NCBI RefSeq assembly: GCF_947495675.1
Contig: NZ_CANLZX010000001.1
Span: 186,001-250,000, forward strand
Direction: 5' to 3'
From: an uncultured Algibacter sp.
Lineage (GTDB): Bacteria > Bacteroidota > Bacteroidia > Flavobacteriales > Flavobacteriaceae
Length of the DNA stretch: 64,000 nt
The notes under the pieces were generated by a model. The model saw nothing but the letters and a program-made list of their open reading frames with translations, did not search any database and was not told where the DNA came from. Shown in pieces: positions 18,101 through 26,925 of this stretch. Each line of letters opens with the position of its first letter. The first letter of the stretch is position 1. The position numbers and the translations under genes were made by a program.

Positions 18101-19291
18101 ATGGACAGAAGAAAATTTTTAAAGCAGTCGTCTTTAGCAAGTAGTTTGTTTTTTGTTCCTAGCTTTGTTAGAGCTTTTGAAGAAGTTGCAAGTAACAAAT
18201 TAGGTTACAAACGATTAGTAATAATACAACTTTCTGGAGGCAACGATGGTTTAAATACAGTTATTCCTTATAGGAATGATTTGTATTATAAAGAACGCCC
18301 ATCGTTGGCAATAAAAGAAAAAGATATTATAAAACTAAATGATGAGGTAGGTTTAAATCCAAGTTTAAAGCCACTAAAAAAGTTATATGACAAAGGCTAT
18401 TTATCTATAATAAACAATGTAGGATACCCAAACCCAGTAAGATCTCATTTTAGATCTATGGATATTTGGCAAACCGCAACAAATTCTAATGAATATTCGC
18501 AAAGCGGGTGGCTAGGGCGTTATTTAGACAACTTTGGAAAGCAACCTTATAGCGCTATCGAAATAGACGAAAGTTTATCTTTAGCGATGAAAGGCGAAAA
18601 TGTAAATGCCATTGCAACACAAGATGCTAAATCTTTTTACAACCTATCAAAAGACCCATATTTTAAAAATTTAAGCAAACATAAAAATGATGCTCATTTA
18701 AGCGAGCATAATTTGGGGTATTTATATAAATCTATGATAGCTGCAGAGTCTTCAGCTAAATATATATTTGAAACCAGTAAAACATATAGTAGTCTTCAAG
18801 AATACCCAAATAACAAGTTTGGGAAACAATTAAAAACTACTGCACAATTTATAAACTCAGGATTAAAAACTAAGGTGTTTTATACAGCTTTAGGTGGTTT
18901 TGATACTCACGTTAATCAAATTAATACCCAAAAACGACTTTTAAGCCAATATGCAGATGGTATTGAGGCCTTTGTTCAAGATTTAATAACCAATAATACT
19001 TTTAAAAATACTTTAATTTTAACTTTTTCCGAATTTGGTCGTAGAGTAAAACAAAATGCCAGTATTGGTACAGATCATGGTACGGCAAACAATATTTTTG
19101 TAATTGGTGAGAACCTTAAAAAGCAAGGTTTTTATAATAATATGGCAAGTTTGAGTGATTTAGATGATAACGGCGATTTAAAATTTGAAATTGATTTTAG
19201 AACCATATATGCAACTGTTTTAAATAAATGGTTAGAAGTAGATGATAAAAAAGTGCTAAATAGGTCATTTACACAACTAGATTTTATATAA
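18101..19291 (+). CDS. DUF1501 family protein, Tat-type signal
   Basis: 396 aa from the ATG at 18101. A longer frame starting at 18056 inside the previous gene would hide the export signal. MDRRKFLKQSSLASSLFF carries the twin-arginine motif RRKFLK followed by a hydrophobic stretch, so folded export through Tat is likely. The body has DUF1501 (sulfatase-like fold) hallmarks: VIIQLSGGNDGLNTVIPY, GGFDTHVNQ and TFSEFGRRVKQNASIGTDHGT. DUF1501/DUF1800 pairs are common in Bacteroidetes and Planctomycetes; the substrate is unknown. Confidence 0.88.
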   Translation: MDRRKFLKQSSLASSLFFVPSFVRAFEEVASNKLGYKRLVIIQLSGGNDGLNTVIPYRNDLYYKERPSLAIKEKDIIKLNDEVGLNPSLKPLKKLYDKGYLSIINNVGYPNPVRSHFRSMDIWQTATNSNEYSQSGWLGRYLDNFGKQPYSAIEIDESLSLAMKGENVNAIATQDAKSFYNLSKDPYFKNLSKHKNDAHLSEHNLGYLYKSMIAAESSAKYIFETSKTYSSLQEYPNNKFGKQLKTTAQFINSGLKTKVFYTALGGFDTHVNQINTQKRLLSQYADGIEAFVQDLITNNTFKNTLILTFSEFGRRVKQNASIGTDHGTANNIFVIGENLKKQGFYNNMASLSDLDDNGDLKFEIDFRTIYATVLNKWLEVDDKKVLNRSFTQLDFI

Positions 19292-19339
19292 AATCAATGG
19301 ATTTTGTAAAGTAATAAAGGTTTAGAGTAATGTTAAAGC

Positions 19340-19408
19340 AAAAAAAAACCTTGACTCAGATTGTAAAATCGATTTGGAGCACAAGGTTTAATTAAAAAGA
19401 TTAATAGC
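19340..19408 (-). ncRNA. Putative small RNA with its own promoter and terminator
   Basis: On the minus strand, about 5 nt after a promoter box (19413-19420), a short unit of about 69 nt starts. It has an A/U-rich 5' part, then an 8-bp stem AAACCTTG / CAAGGTTT (19382-19389 with 19346-19353). Inside the stem are a smaller CTC/GAG pairing and a 19-nt loop containing AAATCGATTT. A run of 9 T follows at once. No ORF fits in it. It could instead be only the terminator of the AlbA_2 gene, but that gene stops 74 nt upstream of this unit and the promoter lies between them. It may match a known flavobacterial RNA family such as Flavo-1, which I could not test. Confidence 0.5.
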
Positions 19409-19412
19409 AATG

Positions 19413-19442
19413 CAAAGTTACTTTTTTATCTTTAATTTCAAA
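19413..19442 (-). promoter_or_regulatory. Promoter (TTTG-N18-TAACTTTG) of the putative sRNA
   Basis: On the minus strand TTTG (19439-19442) is separated by 18 nt from TAACTTTG (19413-19420). Both elements match the Bacteroidetes -33/-7 consensus and the spacing is close to the usual 19-21. It is the best complete promoter I found in the window. Confidence 0.6.
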
Positions 19443-19481
19443 ATTTTAAAGTTAACTTAAGGTTAAATTTATTAACATTTG

Positions 19482-20615
19482 TTAATTATACTTCATTTTT
19501 CGAAGTATTCTCAAAGATTCCTTATATAAATTGTAAATATCTTTGTTGTAGGCTTTTAAGTAAGGTTTTGCCTCGTTAAGTTTGTCAATTGCTTGATGAA
19601 ATAAATTTAAATAGCATATTAAATAGGTTGCTGGTAGGTTTTTTAAATCAATTTCTTCACTCTTAGTAAGTTCTAACCCTTTTTTTAATTTTTCTAAAAT
19701 AGCATTATTGGTATTGTAAATATGATGGAGTATTTTTTTATCAAATTGAGGTGGTTCAAATAGTAGTTTTGTTTCTATACTATAATTGGCATTGTCTTCA
19801 AATATAATTATAGTTTCTTCAAGTTTATAATATTTGTTTGACCCTTGAAGACCTAAGTTTACGTATTCAATAATTTTAAAACTATCATCGTTAATACCAA
19901 TTGAAACTTCATCTAAAGCTGAGAAGAATAAGCGAACTTGTTCGTTAATTAATTCAATATCTACTCTAGAGTAAAATGTTTCATTTTTTACTACTTTTTT
20001 TTGGCCTGCCCAACAGACTACAAAATACTCTTTAAACACCTTGTATTGTGCATTAAAGTCTTTTCGGTTATTCATAAAATCAAAAACACCATTTAATGTA
20101 TGCTCAATATTATTTTGAGCGTGTTTTTCAATGGCTTCAACAATTTTGGAATTCACATCTTTAATTTCAATATCAAAAATCTTAGGCATGCTCATACTAC
20201 CATCTCTAAAAAAAACAGAACCACCGTAATATTTCCAAATGTTTTTTTTAAGTGAAGTAATTTTTCCTGTAGGTCTTATAGTTACTAACCCTACGACCTT
20301 ATCATCTGGTAAATGAGGAAACGGAATGTTTTCATATTGTACAATTGGCGGATTAGTTAAATAGGCATTTATGAGATTTTGAATTTTACTGTCATCAAAA
20401 AAATCAACACCAATAATGGTATTGTCTTCGTCTTCAACACCTATAACTATGTATGAATTGTTTTTTGGATTGCTATTTGAAAGCGCACAAATATGTTTAA
20501 GAAACTTAGCTTTGCCTTCTTTATGTGTTATATCAGTTTTTCGCTTTTTATCATAAAAACTGTTCTCATCGTTGTGAGCTAAAAGGTGTTTTATAAGTAA
20601 GCGTTTGTTAATCAT
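19482..20615 (-). CDS. AlbA_2 (Schlafen-type) domain protein
   Basis: 377 aa if started at MINKRLLIKHLLAHNDENSF; an ATG five codons earlier (20630) is possible. The N-terminal ~140 residues are an AlbA_2/Schlafen putative nucleic-acid or ATP-binding domain (FLKHICALSNSNPKNNSYIV, IGVEDEDNTIIGVDFFDD). The C-terminal ~230 residues are not recognised and seem specific to flavobacteria. No signal peptide or membrane segment. It follows the HD phosphohydrolase at a gap of 31 nt on the same strand and may share its transcript. Function unknown. Confidence 0.7.
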   Translation of the reverse strand: MINKRLLIKHLLAHNDENSFYDKKRKTDITHKEGKAKFLKHICALSNSNPKNNSYIVIGVEDEDNTIIGVDFFDDSKIQNLINAYLTNPPIVQYENIPFPHLPDDKVVGLVTIRPTGKITSLKKNIWKYYGGSVFFRDGSMSMPKIFDIEIKDVNSKIVEAIEKHAQNNIEHTLNGVFDFMNNRKDFNAQYKVFKEYFVVCWAGQKKVVKNETFYSRVDIELINEQVRLFFSALDEVSIGINDDSFKIIEYVNLGLQGSNKYYKLEETIIIFEDNANYSIETKLLFEPPQFDKKILHHIYNTNNAILEKLKKGLELTKSEEIDLKNLPATYLICYLNLFHQAIDKLNEAKPYLKAYNKDIYNLYKESLRILRKMKYN

Positions 20616-20646
20616 CGTTTTTTCCCTCATTTTGAAGGGAGTCTTA

Positions 20647-21276
20647 TTATAGTAATTCGATTTCTTTCTTCAAATTTTCTTTAGCTTGGTGTTCAAAAAG
20701 GGTTTTATATTTTTTGGTAAAAAATAATGTATCGCGTTCTAAAAAATGTTGTAATACTTTTTTTCTTCCTTTTTTGTACATAAAATCAGGATAGATAGCA
20801 TATTCTTTTCTAATATTTTGAATATATATTTTATAAGTCTCCCAATTGGTTCCTAAAATAGATAAATCTAAATCTAAAAAAATTGAATTATCATTATTAT
20901 CAACTAAAATTAATTCATGTTTTTTAGTTGAAATAATAAGGTTTTGAATAATTTCAAGTCTTTTTTCATTAAAATTGAGTTGTTTTAGTCGTTTTTTTGA
21001 AAAAACAGCACTTTTTTCTTCGTTGTTATTTTTTGTTGATTTATAAATAATATCATGATACCAAATAGCAAATTTTAAAGATTTTTTATCTTTAATGTCA
21101 TTTACAAATTCTTCAAACTGAATGAGCATATTATAGATATGCGTTAAATTGTGATAATGCCTAGATTTATGATTATATTTCTTTTCAATTTCTTCCCAAA
21201 GATTATTAATTAAATAATCATCTTCTGAATATTCAGAAACCAAAGTGTACCATTCATTTTTTAACCAATCTTTCAT
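20647..21276 (-). CDS. HD-superfamily metal-dependent phosphohydrolase (predicted)
   Basis: 209 aa, cytoplasmic. Metal ligands of the HD fold are visible: RHYHNLTHIYNM (H40, H42, H46) and the HD pair H74-D75 in WYHDIIY. These belong to the COG4339-like group of predicted HD phosphohydrolases, whose substrate is unknown. The start overlaps the stop of the upstream SDR gene by 4 nt, indicating translational coupling. Confidence 0.8.
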   Translation of the reverse strand: MKDWLKNEWYTLVSEYSEDDYLINNLWEEIEKKYNHKSRHYHNLTHIYNMLIQFEEFVNDIKDKKSLKFAIWYHDIIYKSTKNNNEEKSAVFSKKRLKQLNFNEKRLEIIQNLIISTKKHELILVDNNDNSIFLDLDLSILGTNWETYKIYIQNIRKEYAIYPDFMYKKGRKKVLQHFLERDTLFFTKKYKTLFEHQAKENLKKEIELL

Positions 21277-22025
21277 ACTTTTTTCTTCACAATAGTAGAG
21301 CTTGCTTGAGCCGTAGGAAGTACCAATAAATCGGCAATATTTACATGAGGTGGTCTTGAAATAGCAAAATAAATAATTTCGGCTATGTCTTTAGCTTGTA
21401 AAGCTTTAAAGCCTTTGTAAACATTATTAGCAATAGCATCTCCTTTAAAACGTACTTGTGAAAATTCGGTTTCAACTAAACCAGGATTAATTGAACCAAC
21501 TTTAATTCCAAATGGATTTAAATCAATACGCATCCCTTCTGTAATAGCTAAAACAGCATGTTTACTAGCACAATAAACATTACCTTTTGGGTATACTTCT
21601 TTACCTGCCGAAGACCCAATATTTATTATATGCCCCGATTTTCGTTCTGTCATTTGTGGAATTACAGCTTTACTAACATATAGTAAACCTTTTACGTTTA
21701 TATCCATCATGGCATCCCAGTCGTCAATATTTCCAGTTTGTATAGGGTCTAAGCCATGTGCATTTCCTGCATTATTAACTAAAATATCAATATTTTTAAA
21801 AGGTTTTGGTAAGCTTTCTATGGCTTTAAAAGTTTCGTGTTTATCGCGAATATCAAAATTTAAAATATGCACATTAGTTAAACGTTCTAAAGCTTTTTGA
21901 ATGGTATTTAAACGTTGTAAACGCCTTCCGCATATTATTAAGTTAATGCCTTGTTTTGCAAACTCATAAGCTGTAGCTTCGCCAATTCCGCTTGTTGCTC
22001 CAGTAATTAATGCTGTTTTTTTCAT
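21273..22025 (-). CDS. SDR family NAD(P)-dependent oxidoreductase (YdfG-like)
   Basis: 250-aa classical short-chain dehydrogenase. It has the cofactor motif TGATSGIG (G9, G13, G15), NNAG at 84-87, N110, S138/S139, and the catalytic YCASK with Y151 and K155. The RR after strand beta-2 (CGRR, 32-35) favours NADP. The overall pattern is close to YdfG-type 3-hydroxy acid dehydrogenases that act on serine or malonic semialdehyde; the substrate is an inference. It is the first gene of a minus-strand operon with the HD phosphohydrolase. Confidence 0.9.
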   Translation of the reverse strand: MKKTALITGATSGIGEATAYEFAKQGINLIICGRRLQRLNTIQKALERLTNVHILNFDIRDKHETFKAIESLPKPFKNIDILVNNAGNAHGLDPIQTGNIDDWDAMMDINVKGLLYVSKAVIPQMTERKSGHIINIGSSAGKEVYPKGNVYCASKHAVLAITEGMRIDLNPFGIKVGSINPGLVETEFSQVRFKGDAIANNVYKGFKALQAKDIAEIIYFAISRPPHVNIADLLVLPTAQASSTIVKKKV

Positions 22026-22272
22026 TTAGTGTATTTTAGTATTATCTTTAAAAATACCTAAAAGGTATTATATAATACAAGCTTTTTGAATTATAAAAGT
22101 AAGGATGCATTATGTATTTAAGATAAACTTATAATAATTATTTGTTAAATGGCATCAACATTGAGATTCCTTAATATTTTTAACCATTTTTTAACACCAT
22201 TACAAGTATTTTTTTAACATTTTGCAAGCCGAAAAATACGAAGCCTAAACACAAGCTTTTAATAAAATAAAA

Positions 22273-23277
22273 ATGATGGAAGAAACAGGAACAATTGATA
22301 TTAAATCAATTAATGAGAAAATTGAAAAAGAAAGTGCTTTTGTTGATTTACTGATGCTTGAGATGAATAAAGTCATCGTAGGCCAAAAACACATGGTAGA
22401 ACGTTTGCTTATTGGTTTACTAGGTCAAGGACACATCCTTTTAGAAGGTGTTCCTGGTTTAGCAAAAACTTTGGCAATTAATACTTTGGCACAAGCTGTA
22501 GATGGTAGTTTTAGCAGAATACAGTTTACACCAGATTTATTGCCGGCAGATGTTACTGGTACATTAATCTATAACATGAAGGTTAATGATTTTTCAATTA
22601 AGAAAGGACCAATTTTTGCCAACTTTGTATTAGCAGATGAGATAAATAGAGCACCAGCTAAGGTACAATCTGCCTTACTTGAAGCGATGCAAGAAAAGCA
22701 AGTGACTATTGGTGATGAAACTTTTAAGCTTGATAAGCCCTTTTTAGTAATGGCAACTCAAAACCCAGTTGAGCAAGAAGGAACATATCCATTACCTGAA
22801 GCACAGGTTGACCGTTTTATGTTAAAAACTGTTATTGATTATCCTAAACTTGACGAAGAACAATTAATTATGAGGGCTAATCTTAAAGGTGCTTGGGATA
22901 AAGTAAATTCTGTAGTTTCAATATCTCAAATATTAAAAGCTCAAGAAGCTGTTCGTGAAGTATACATGGACGAGAAAATTGAAAAATACATACTAGATAT
23001 TATTTTCGCAACACGTTATCCTGATAAATATAGGCTTCCAGCTTTAAAGCCATTAATATCATTTGGGGCATCTCCTCGTGGAAGTATCAACTTAGCTACA
23101 GCAGCTAAATGTTATGCATTTATTAAACGTCGTGGATATGTAATTCCTGAAGATGTTCGTGCAGTAGTTTATGATGTATTAAGACACAGAATAGGTATTA
23201 CATACGAAGCTGAAGCTGAAAATGTAACTTCAGAAGATATTATTAATAAAATAGTAAACGAAATAGAAGTACCATAG
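22273..23277 (+). CDS. MoxR-type AAA+ ATPase, first gene of the Bat operon
   Basis: 334 aa. The Walker A motif is GVPGLAKT (59-66) and Walker B is LADEINRAP (D122-E123); sensor and arginine regions follow (ATQNPVEQEGTYPLPEAQ, GASPRGSINL). MoxR ATPases act as chaperones that remodel or load metal into VWA proteins. In Bacteroidetes the gene leads the bat cluster. The downstream order MoxR-DUF58-BatH-BatA-BatB-BatC-BatD-BatE is complete here, with all genes on one strand. Confidence 0.95.
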   Translation: MMEETGTIDIKSINEKIEKESAFVDLLMLEMNKVIVGQKHMVERLLIGLLGQGHILLEGVPGLAKTLAINTLAQAVDGSFSRIQFTPDLLPADVTGTLIYNMKVNDFSIKKGPIFANFVLADEINRAPAKVQSALLEAMQEKQVTIGDETFKLDKPFLVMATQNPVEQEGTYPLPEAQVDRFMLKTVIDYPKLDEEQLIMRANLKGAWDKVNSVVSISQILKAQEAVREVYMDEKIEKYILDIIFATRYPDKYRLPALKPLISFGASPRGSINLATAAKCYAFIKRRGYVIPEDVRAVVYDVLRHRIGITYEAEAENVTSEDIINKIVNEIEVP

Positions 23278-23296
23278 GATTTCACATTTAAGAATG

Positions 23297-23365
23297 CCGA
23301 ATTACGATTTGTGATTTCTAAGTTATAAGAAATCGTAAATCAAAAATCCTCAATCGTAAATTGGA
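23297..23365. repeat. Degenerate TTACGATTT repeat/palindrome in the bat operon
   Basis: Contains ATTACGATTT, GTGATTTCT, AAGAAATCGTAAAT and CAATCGTAAATT, so the same 8-9 nt word occurs in both orientations and can fold. It fills most of the gap between moxR and the DUF58 gene. Related words occur again at 24241-24273. Confidence 0.5.
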
Positions 23366-23367
23366 AA

Positions 23368-24234
23368 ATGGATACTAAAGAATTACTAAAAAAAGTACGT
23401 AAAATAGAGATTAAGACACGTAGGTTGTCTGATCATATTTTTGGAGGAGAATACCATTCAACCTTCAAAGGTCGTGGTATGACTTTTAGCGAAGTACGAC
23501 AGTATCAATTTGGTGATGATGTTAGGAATATAGACTGGAATGTTACCGCTCGCTACAATGAGCCTTATGTAAAAGTTTTTGAAGAAGAACGTGAGCTTAC
23601 CATGATGCTTATGGTAGATGTGTCGGGTTCAGAGTTATTTGGTACCGAGCAGCAATTTAAAAACGAAGTAGTTACAGAAATTGCAGCTACTCTAGCATTT
23701 TCGGCTACTCAAAATAATGATAAAATAGGATTGATTTTATTTTCAGATAAAGTCGAGTTGTATATCCCACCTAAAAAAGGGCGTTCTCATGTACTTCGTA
23801 TTATTAGAGAACTTATAGAATTTCAGCCAGAAAGCAAACAAACTAATTTAGCCGAAGCATTAAAATTTATGCAAAATGTTATGAAAAAGAAGGCTATTGT
23901 ATTTGTATTGTCTGATTTTATTGCAGACGATTATCATCAAACCATGAAAATTGTTTCTGGTAAACATGATGTAACAGGAATTAGAGTTTATGATAAGCGA
24001 GAAGAAGGTATTCCAAATTTAGGTATCGTACAAATGCAAGATGAGGAAACTGGTGAGTTGATGTTGGTAAATACATCTTCAAAAAAAGTGCGTCTTAACT
24101 ATGCTAAATTTTATAATGAAAAGGTTAATTATTATAAAGAGAGTTTTACGAAATCTGGAGCGGGCGCTATTGATTGTCGTGTAGACGAAAGCTATGTAAA
24201 AAAGCTTTTAGGATATTTTAAAAGAAGAGGGTAA
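23368..24234 (+). CDS. DUF58 domain protein (VWA-like), Bat operon
   Basis: 288 aa, no signal peptide. The DUF58 signature FGDDVRNIDWNVTARYN is at about 48-64. A VWA-like fold follows with a metal-site motif DVSGS (D84, S86, S88). DUF58 proteins are the usual partners of MoxR ATPases and in Bacteroidetes lie between MoxR and the membrane Bat proteins. It is probably a cytoplasmic adaptor. Repeat-like DNA flanks it on both sides (23297-23365 and 24241-24273). Confidence 0.92.
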   Translation: MDTKELLKKVRKIEIKTRRLSDHIFGGEYHSTFKGRGMTFSEVRQYQFGDDVRNIDWNVTARYNEPYVKVFEEERELTMMLMVDVSGSELFGTEQQFKNEVVTEIAATLAFSATQNNDKIGLILFSDKVELYIPPKKGRSHVLRIIRELIEFQPESKQTNLAEALKFMQNVMKKKAIVFVLSDFIADDYHQTMKIVSGKHDVTGIRVYDKREEGIPNLGIVQMQDEETGELMLVNTSSKKVRLNYAKFYNEKVNYYKESFTKSGAGAIDCRVDESYVKKLLGYFKRRG

Positions 24235-24240
24235 TAATAT

Positions 24241-24273
24241 TAACGATTTATGATTAACGATTTACGATTTATG
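24241..24273 (+). repeat. AACGATTTA direct repeat at the 5' end of batH
   Basis: TAACGATTTATGATTAACGATTTACGATTTATG is made of three CGATTTA words. Both candidate start codons of batH (24250 and 24271) lie inside it, so the repeat supplies the start and first residues of the protein. Confidence 0.55.
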
Positions 24274-25911
24274 CATTGCATTTCAAAAGCAGAAAAAAGT
24301 TTCAAAAGGAGCTTACTTCTGTCTTGTGTCTTCGTGTTTCTATCTTTAGTATCATATTCTCAGGTTTCATCAACTATTGATTCAACATCAATTAAAATTG
24401 GTGAGCAAATCACATATCATATTCAAGTTGAAACAGACACTACAAATTTGGTTGTTTTTCCAGAAGGTCAAACGTTCTCACCGCTAGAGATGATTGAATC
24501 TTATGACATTGATACACTCAAGAAAAAGGATAAATATAACCTAGTTAAAAAATATGGATTAACACAATTTGACTCAGGGGCTTACACTATACCAAGACAA
24601 AAAATAATAATTGGCGATAAAACCTTTTTCACAGATTCTTTAAAAGTTGAAGTTAACAATGTTGTGGTTGATACTACTCAAGGACTTTACGATATAAAAC
24701 CTATAATTGGTGTTGAAAAAAGTGGAAGTAATTGGTGGAAATACCTATTATTGGCATTACTAATTATAGGAGCAATAGCATTCTTATTATATTGGTTTAT
24801 TTGGAGAAAAAAACCATTGTCTGAAGATGAAAAAATAGCCTTATTACCACCATATGATAGAGCAAAATTAGCTTTACGTAAATTAGACGAAAGTCCGTAT
24901 TTAGAAAATAAAAACCTAAAGGATTATTACTCGGATTTAACGTTTATTATTAGAAAATATCTTGATGAGAAAGTATATGATAAAGCCTTAGAAAGTACTA
25001 CCGACGAGTTAATTTCAAGATTAAATTTACTTAAAGAAGGGAATCAAGTCGATTTAAGTCATGACGATATAAAGAACCTTGAAAGTATATTAAAACGTGC
25101 AGATTTAGTGAAATTCGCAAAATCTGCTCCAGATGTAGAGTTAGCTAAAATTGATAGAGACACAATCGATGTTGAAATAGATCATGTAAAAGAGGCATTA
25201 CCAGAACCAACTGAAGAAGAAAAGCTTTTAGATGAGAAATATAGAGAAGAACAAGAACGAAAAAAGAAACGTAAAAAAATATGGCTAACAGTTGGGATAA
25301 GTATCTTTTTGTTATTAGCTACCTTAACCGGGCTTTCAATTAAGTATGGGTTTGATATTGTAAAGGATACCATAATTGGTCATGATAGTAAAGAGCTTTT
25401 AGAGGGCGATTGGGTACGAAGTGAATATGGATTCCCTCCAGTTACAATAACAACACCTAAAGTATTAAAACGATTTGATTTACCTGTTCCAGATGAAATG
25501 AAGTCGCAAATAAGTATGACATCATTCTTGTATGGGTCTATTTTAGATCCATTCAGCGTAATGGTAAATACTACAACCTACAAAAATTTAGGCGATAAAA
25601 AAATAGATCTCCAGCAAACATCTGAAGGGAGTATAAAAGGAATGGAGCAACAAGGAGCACAAGATATTGTTGTTTTAAGAGATAAGTTTAAAACACCTAA
25701 CGGCGCAGAAGGATTAAAAACTTACGGTACATTAAAAACCAATAATCTTTTAACTCAAAAAACACAAGAAGGTAATTATGTTTTATTACAATTTGTTTCA
25801 GAAAACATATTGCAACAAATTATTATTTCTTCTCCAAGAGATGATAAATACGCAGACCAAATAGTAGAACGCATTTTAAATTCAGTTGAACTTAAACCAG
25901 CAGACGAATAA
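24250..25911 (+). CDS. BatH-like membrane protein of the Bat operon
   Basis: 553 aa, or 546 if started at the ATG at 24271; both starts lie in a short repeat. A signal-like segment SLLLSCVFVFLSLVSYSQ is at about 22-39. The periplasmic part (about 40-155) resembles the BatD/oxygen-tolerance beta-rich fold (SIKIGEQITYHIQVE). Membrane segments are at about 163-182 and 343-364. The cytoplasmic middle part (PPYDRAKLALRKLDE, FIIRKYLDEK) is like DUF4381/BatH proteins. The stop and the batA start share one base (TAATG), so translation is coupled. Exact function is not known. Confidence 0.75.
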   Translation: MINDLRFMHCISKAEKSFKRSLLLSCVFVFLSLVSYSQVSSTIDSTSIKIGEQITYHIQVETDTTNLVVFPEGQTFSPLEMIESYDIDTLKKKDKYNLVKKYGLTQFDSGAYTIPRQKIIIGDKTFFTDSLKVEVNNVVVDTTQGLYDIKPIIGVEKSGSNWWKYLLLALLIIGAIAFLLYWFIWRKKPLSEDEKIALLPPYDRAKLALRKLDESPYLENKNLKDYYSDLTFIIRKYLDEKVYDKALESTTDELISRLNLLKEGNQVDLSHDDIKNLESILKRADLVKFAKSAPDVELAKIDRDTIDVEIDHVKEALPEPTEEEKLLDEKYREEQERKKKRKKIWLTVGISIFLLLATLTGLSIKYGFDIVKDTIIGHDSKELLEGDWVRSEYGFPPVTITTPKVLKRFDLPVPDEMKSQISMTSFLYGSILDPFSVMVNTTTYKNLGDKKIDLQQTSEGSIKGMEQQGAQDIVVLRDKFKTPNGAEGLKTYGTLKTNNLLTQKTQEGNYVLLQFVSENILQQIIISSPRDDKYADQIVERILNSVELKPADE

Positions 25912-26915
25912 TGTTAGAAGGCATTGAATTTGTAAATAAGGAATTTTTCTGGTTGCTGTTAACGCTTCCATTGGTTGTGCTTTGGTATGTTTTTAAAAAC
26001 AAAAAACAAACCGCAGAACTTAAAATATCAAGCCTAAAAGGCTTTAAAGTAACTAATTCATGGTTGCCTAAATTAAGACATTTGCTTTTTGTTTTAAGAT
26101 TGTTTGCTTTAGCATTATTAATAATGGCATTGGCAAGACCACAATCTGTTGATGTGTCTACAAAAACAAAAACCACCAGAGGAATAGATATTGTTATGGC
26201 TATTGATGTTTCTGCAAGTATGCTTGCTAAAGATTTATCTCCAAATAGATTAGAAGCCTTAAAAAAAGTAGCAGCAGAATTTATTAAAGGCAGGCCAAAT
26301 GATAGAATAGGATTAGTAGAATATGCAGGTGAAAGTTACACTAAAACACCCATAACAAGCGATAAATCTATTGTACTTCGCTCATTAAGAAGTATTAAAT
26401 ATAATACAATAATTGAGGGTGGAACAGCTATTGGAATGGGTTTAGCAACCTCGGTAAATCGATTAAAAGATAGTAAAGCATCAAGTAAGGTTATTATTTT
26501 ATTGACAGATGGAGTAAATAATTCGGGGTTTATAGACCCAAAAATAGCTAGTGAATTGGCTGTAGAATATGGTATAAAAACATATACCATTGGTTTAGGA
26601 ACTAATGGTATGGCACTATCACCAGTTGCTATTTTACCAAATGGAAATTTTCAATATGGAAGAATTCAAGTAGAGATTGATGAAGATTTGCTTAAAGAAA
26701 TTGCCGAAGTTACAGGAGGTAAATATTTTAGAGCCACCAATAATAAAAAGCTTGAAGAGATTTATGCCGAAATAAATAAGCTTGAAAAAACAGAAATAGA
26801 AGAGTTTAAATATTACAATTACGAAGAAAAATACAGACCACTAGTAATATTGGCAGGGTTATTATTGCTTATAGAATTACTATTACGCTATACTGTTTTT
26901 AGAAGTTTCGTATAA
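25911..26915 (+). CDS. batA: BatA, VWA-domain membrane protein
   Basis: 334 aa. Two N-terminal membrane helices (about 11-28 and 56-75) and one at the C-terminus (about 308-326) enclose a periplasm-facing or membrane-proximal VWA domain. The metal-ion-dependent adhesion site is complete: DVSAS (D99, S101, S103), TPITSD, and LLTDGVNNSG. Bat proteins were first linked to aerotolerance and stress in Bacteroides fragilis. batA overlaps batH by one base and precedes its paralogue batB by 10 nt. Confidence 0.93.
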   Translation: MLEGIEFVNKEFFWLLLTLPLVVLWYVFKNKKQTAELKISSLKGFKVTNSWLPKLRHLLFVLRLFALALLIMALARPQSVDVSTKTKTTRGIDIVMAIDVSASMLAKDLSPNRLEALKKVAAEFIKGRPNDRIGLVEYAGESYTKTPITSDKSIVLRSLRSIKYNTIIEGGTAIGMGLATSVNRLKDSKASSKVIILLTDGVNNSGFIDPKIASELAVEYGIKTYTIGLGTNGMALSPVAILPNGNFQYGRIQVEIDEDLLKEIAEVTGGKYFRATNNKKLEEIYAEINKLEKTEIEEFKYYNYEEKYRPLVILAGLLLLIELLLRYTVFRSFV

Positions 26916-26925
26916 AAAATAATTA

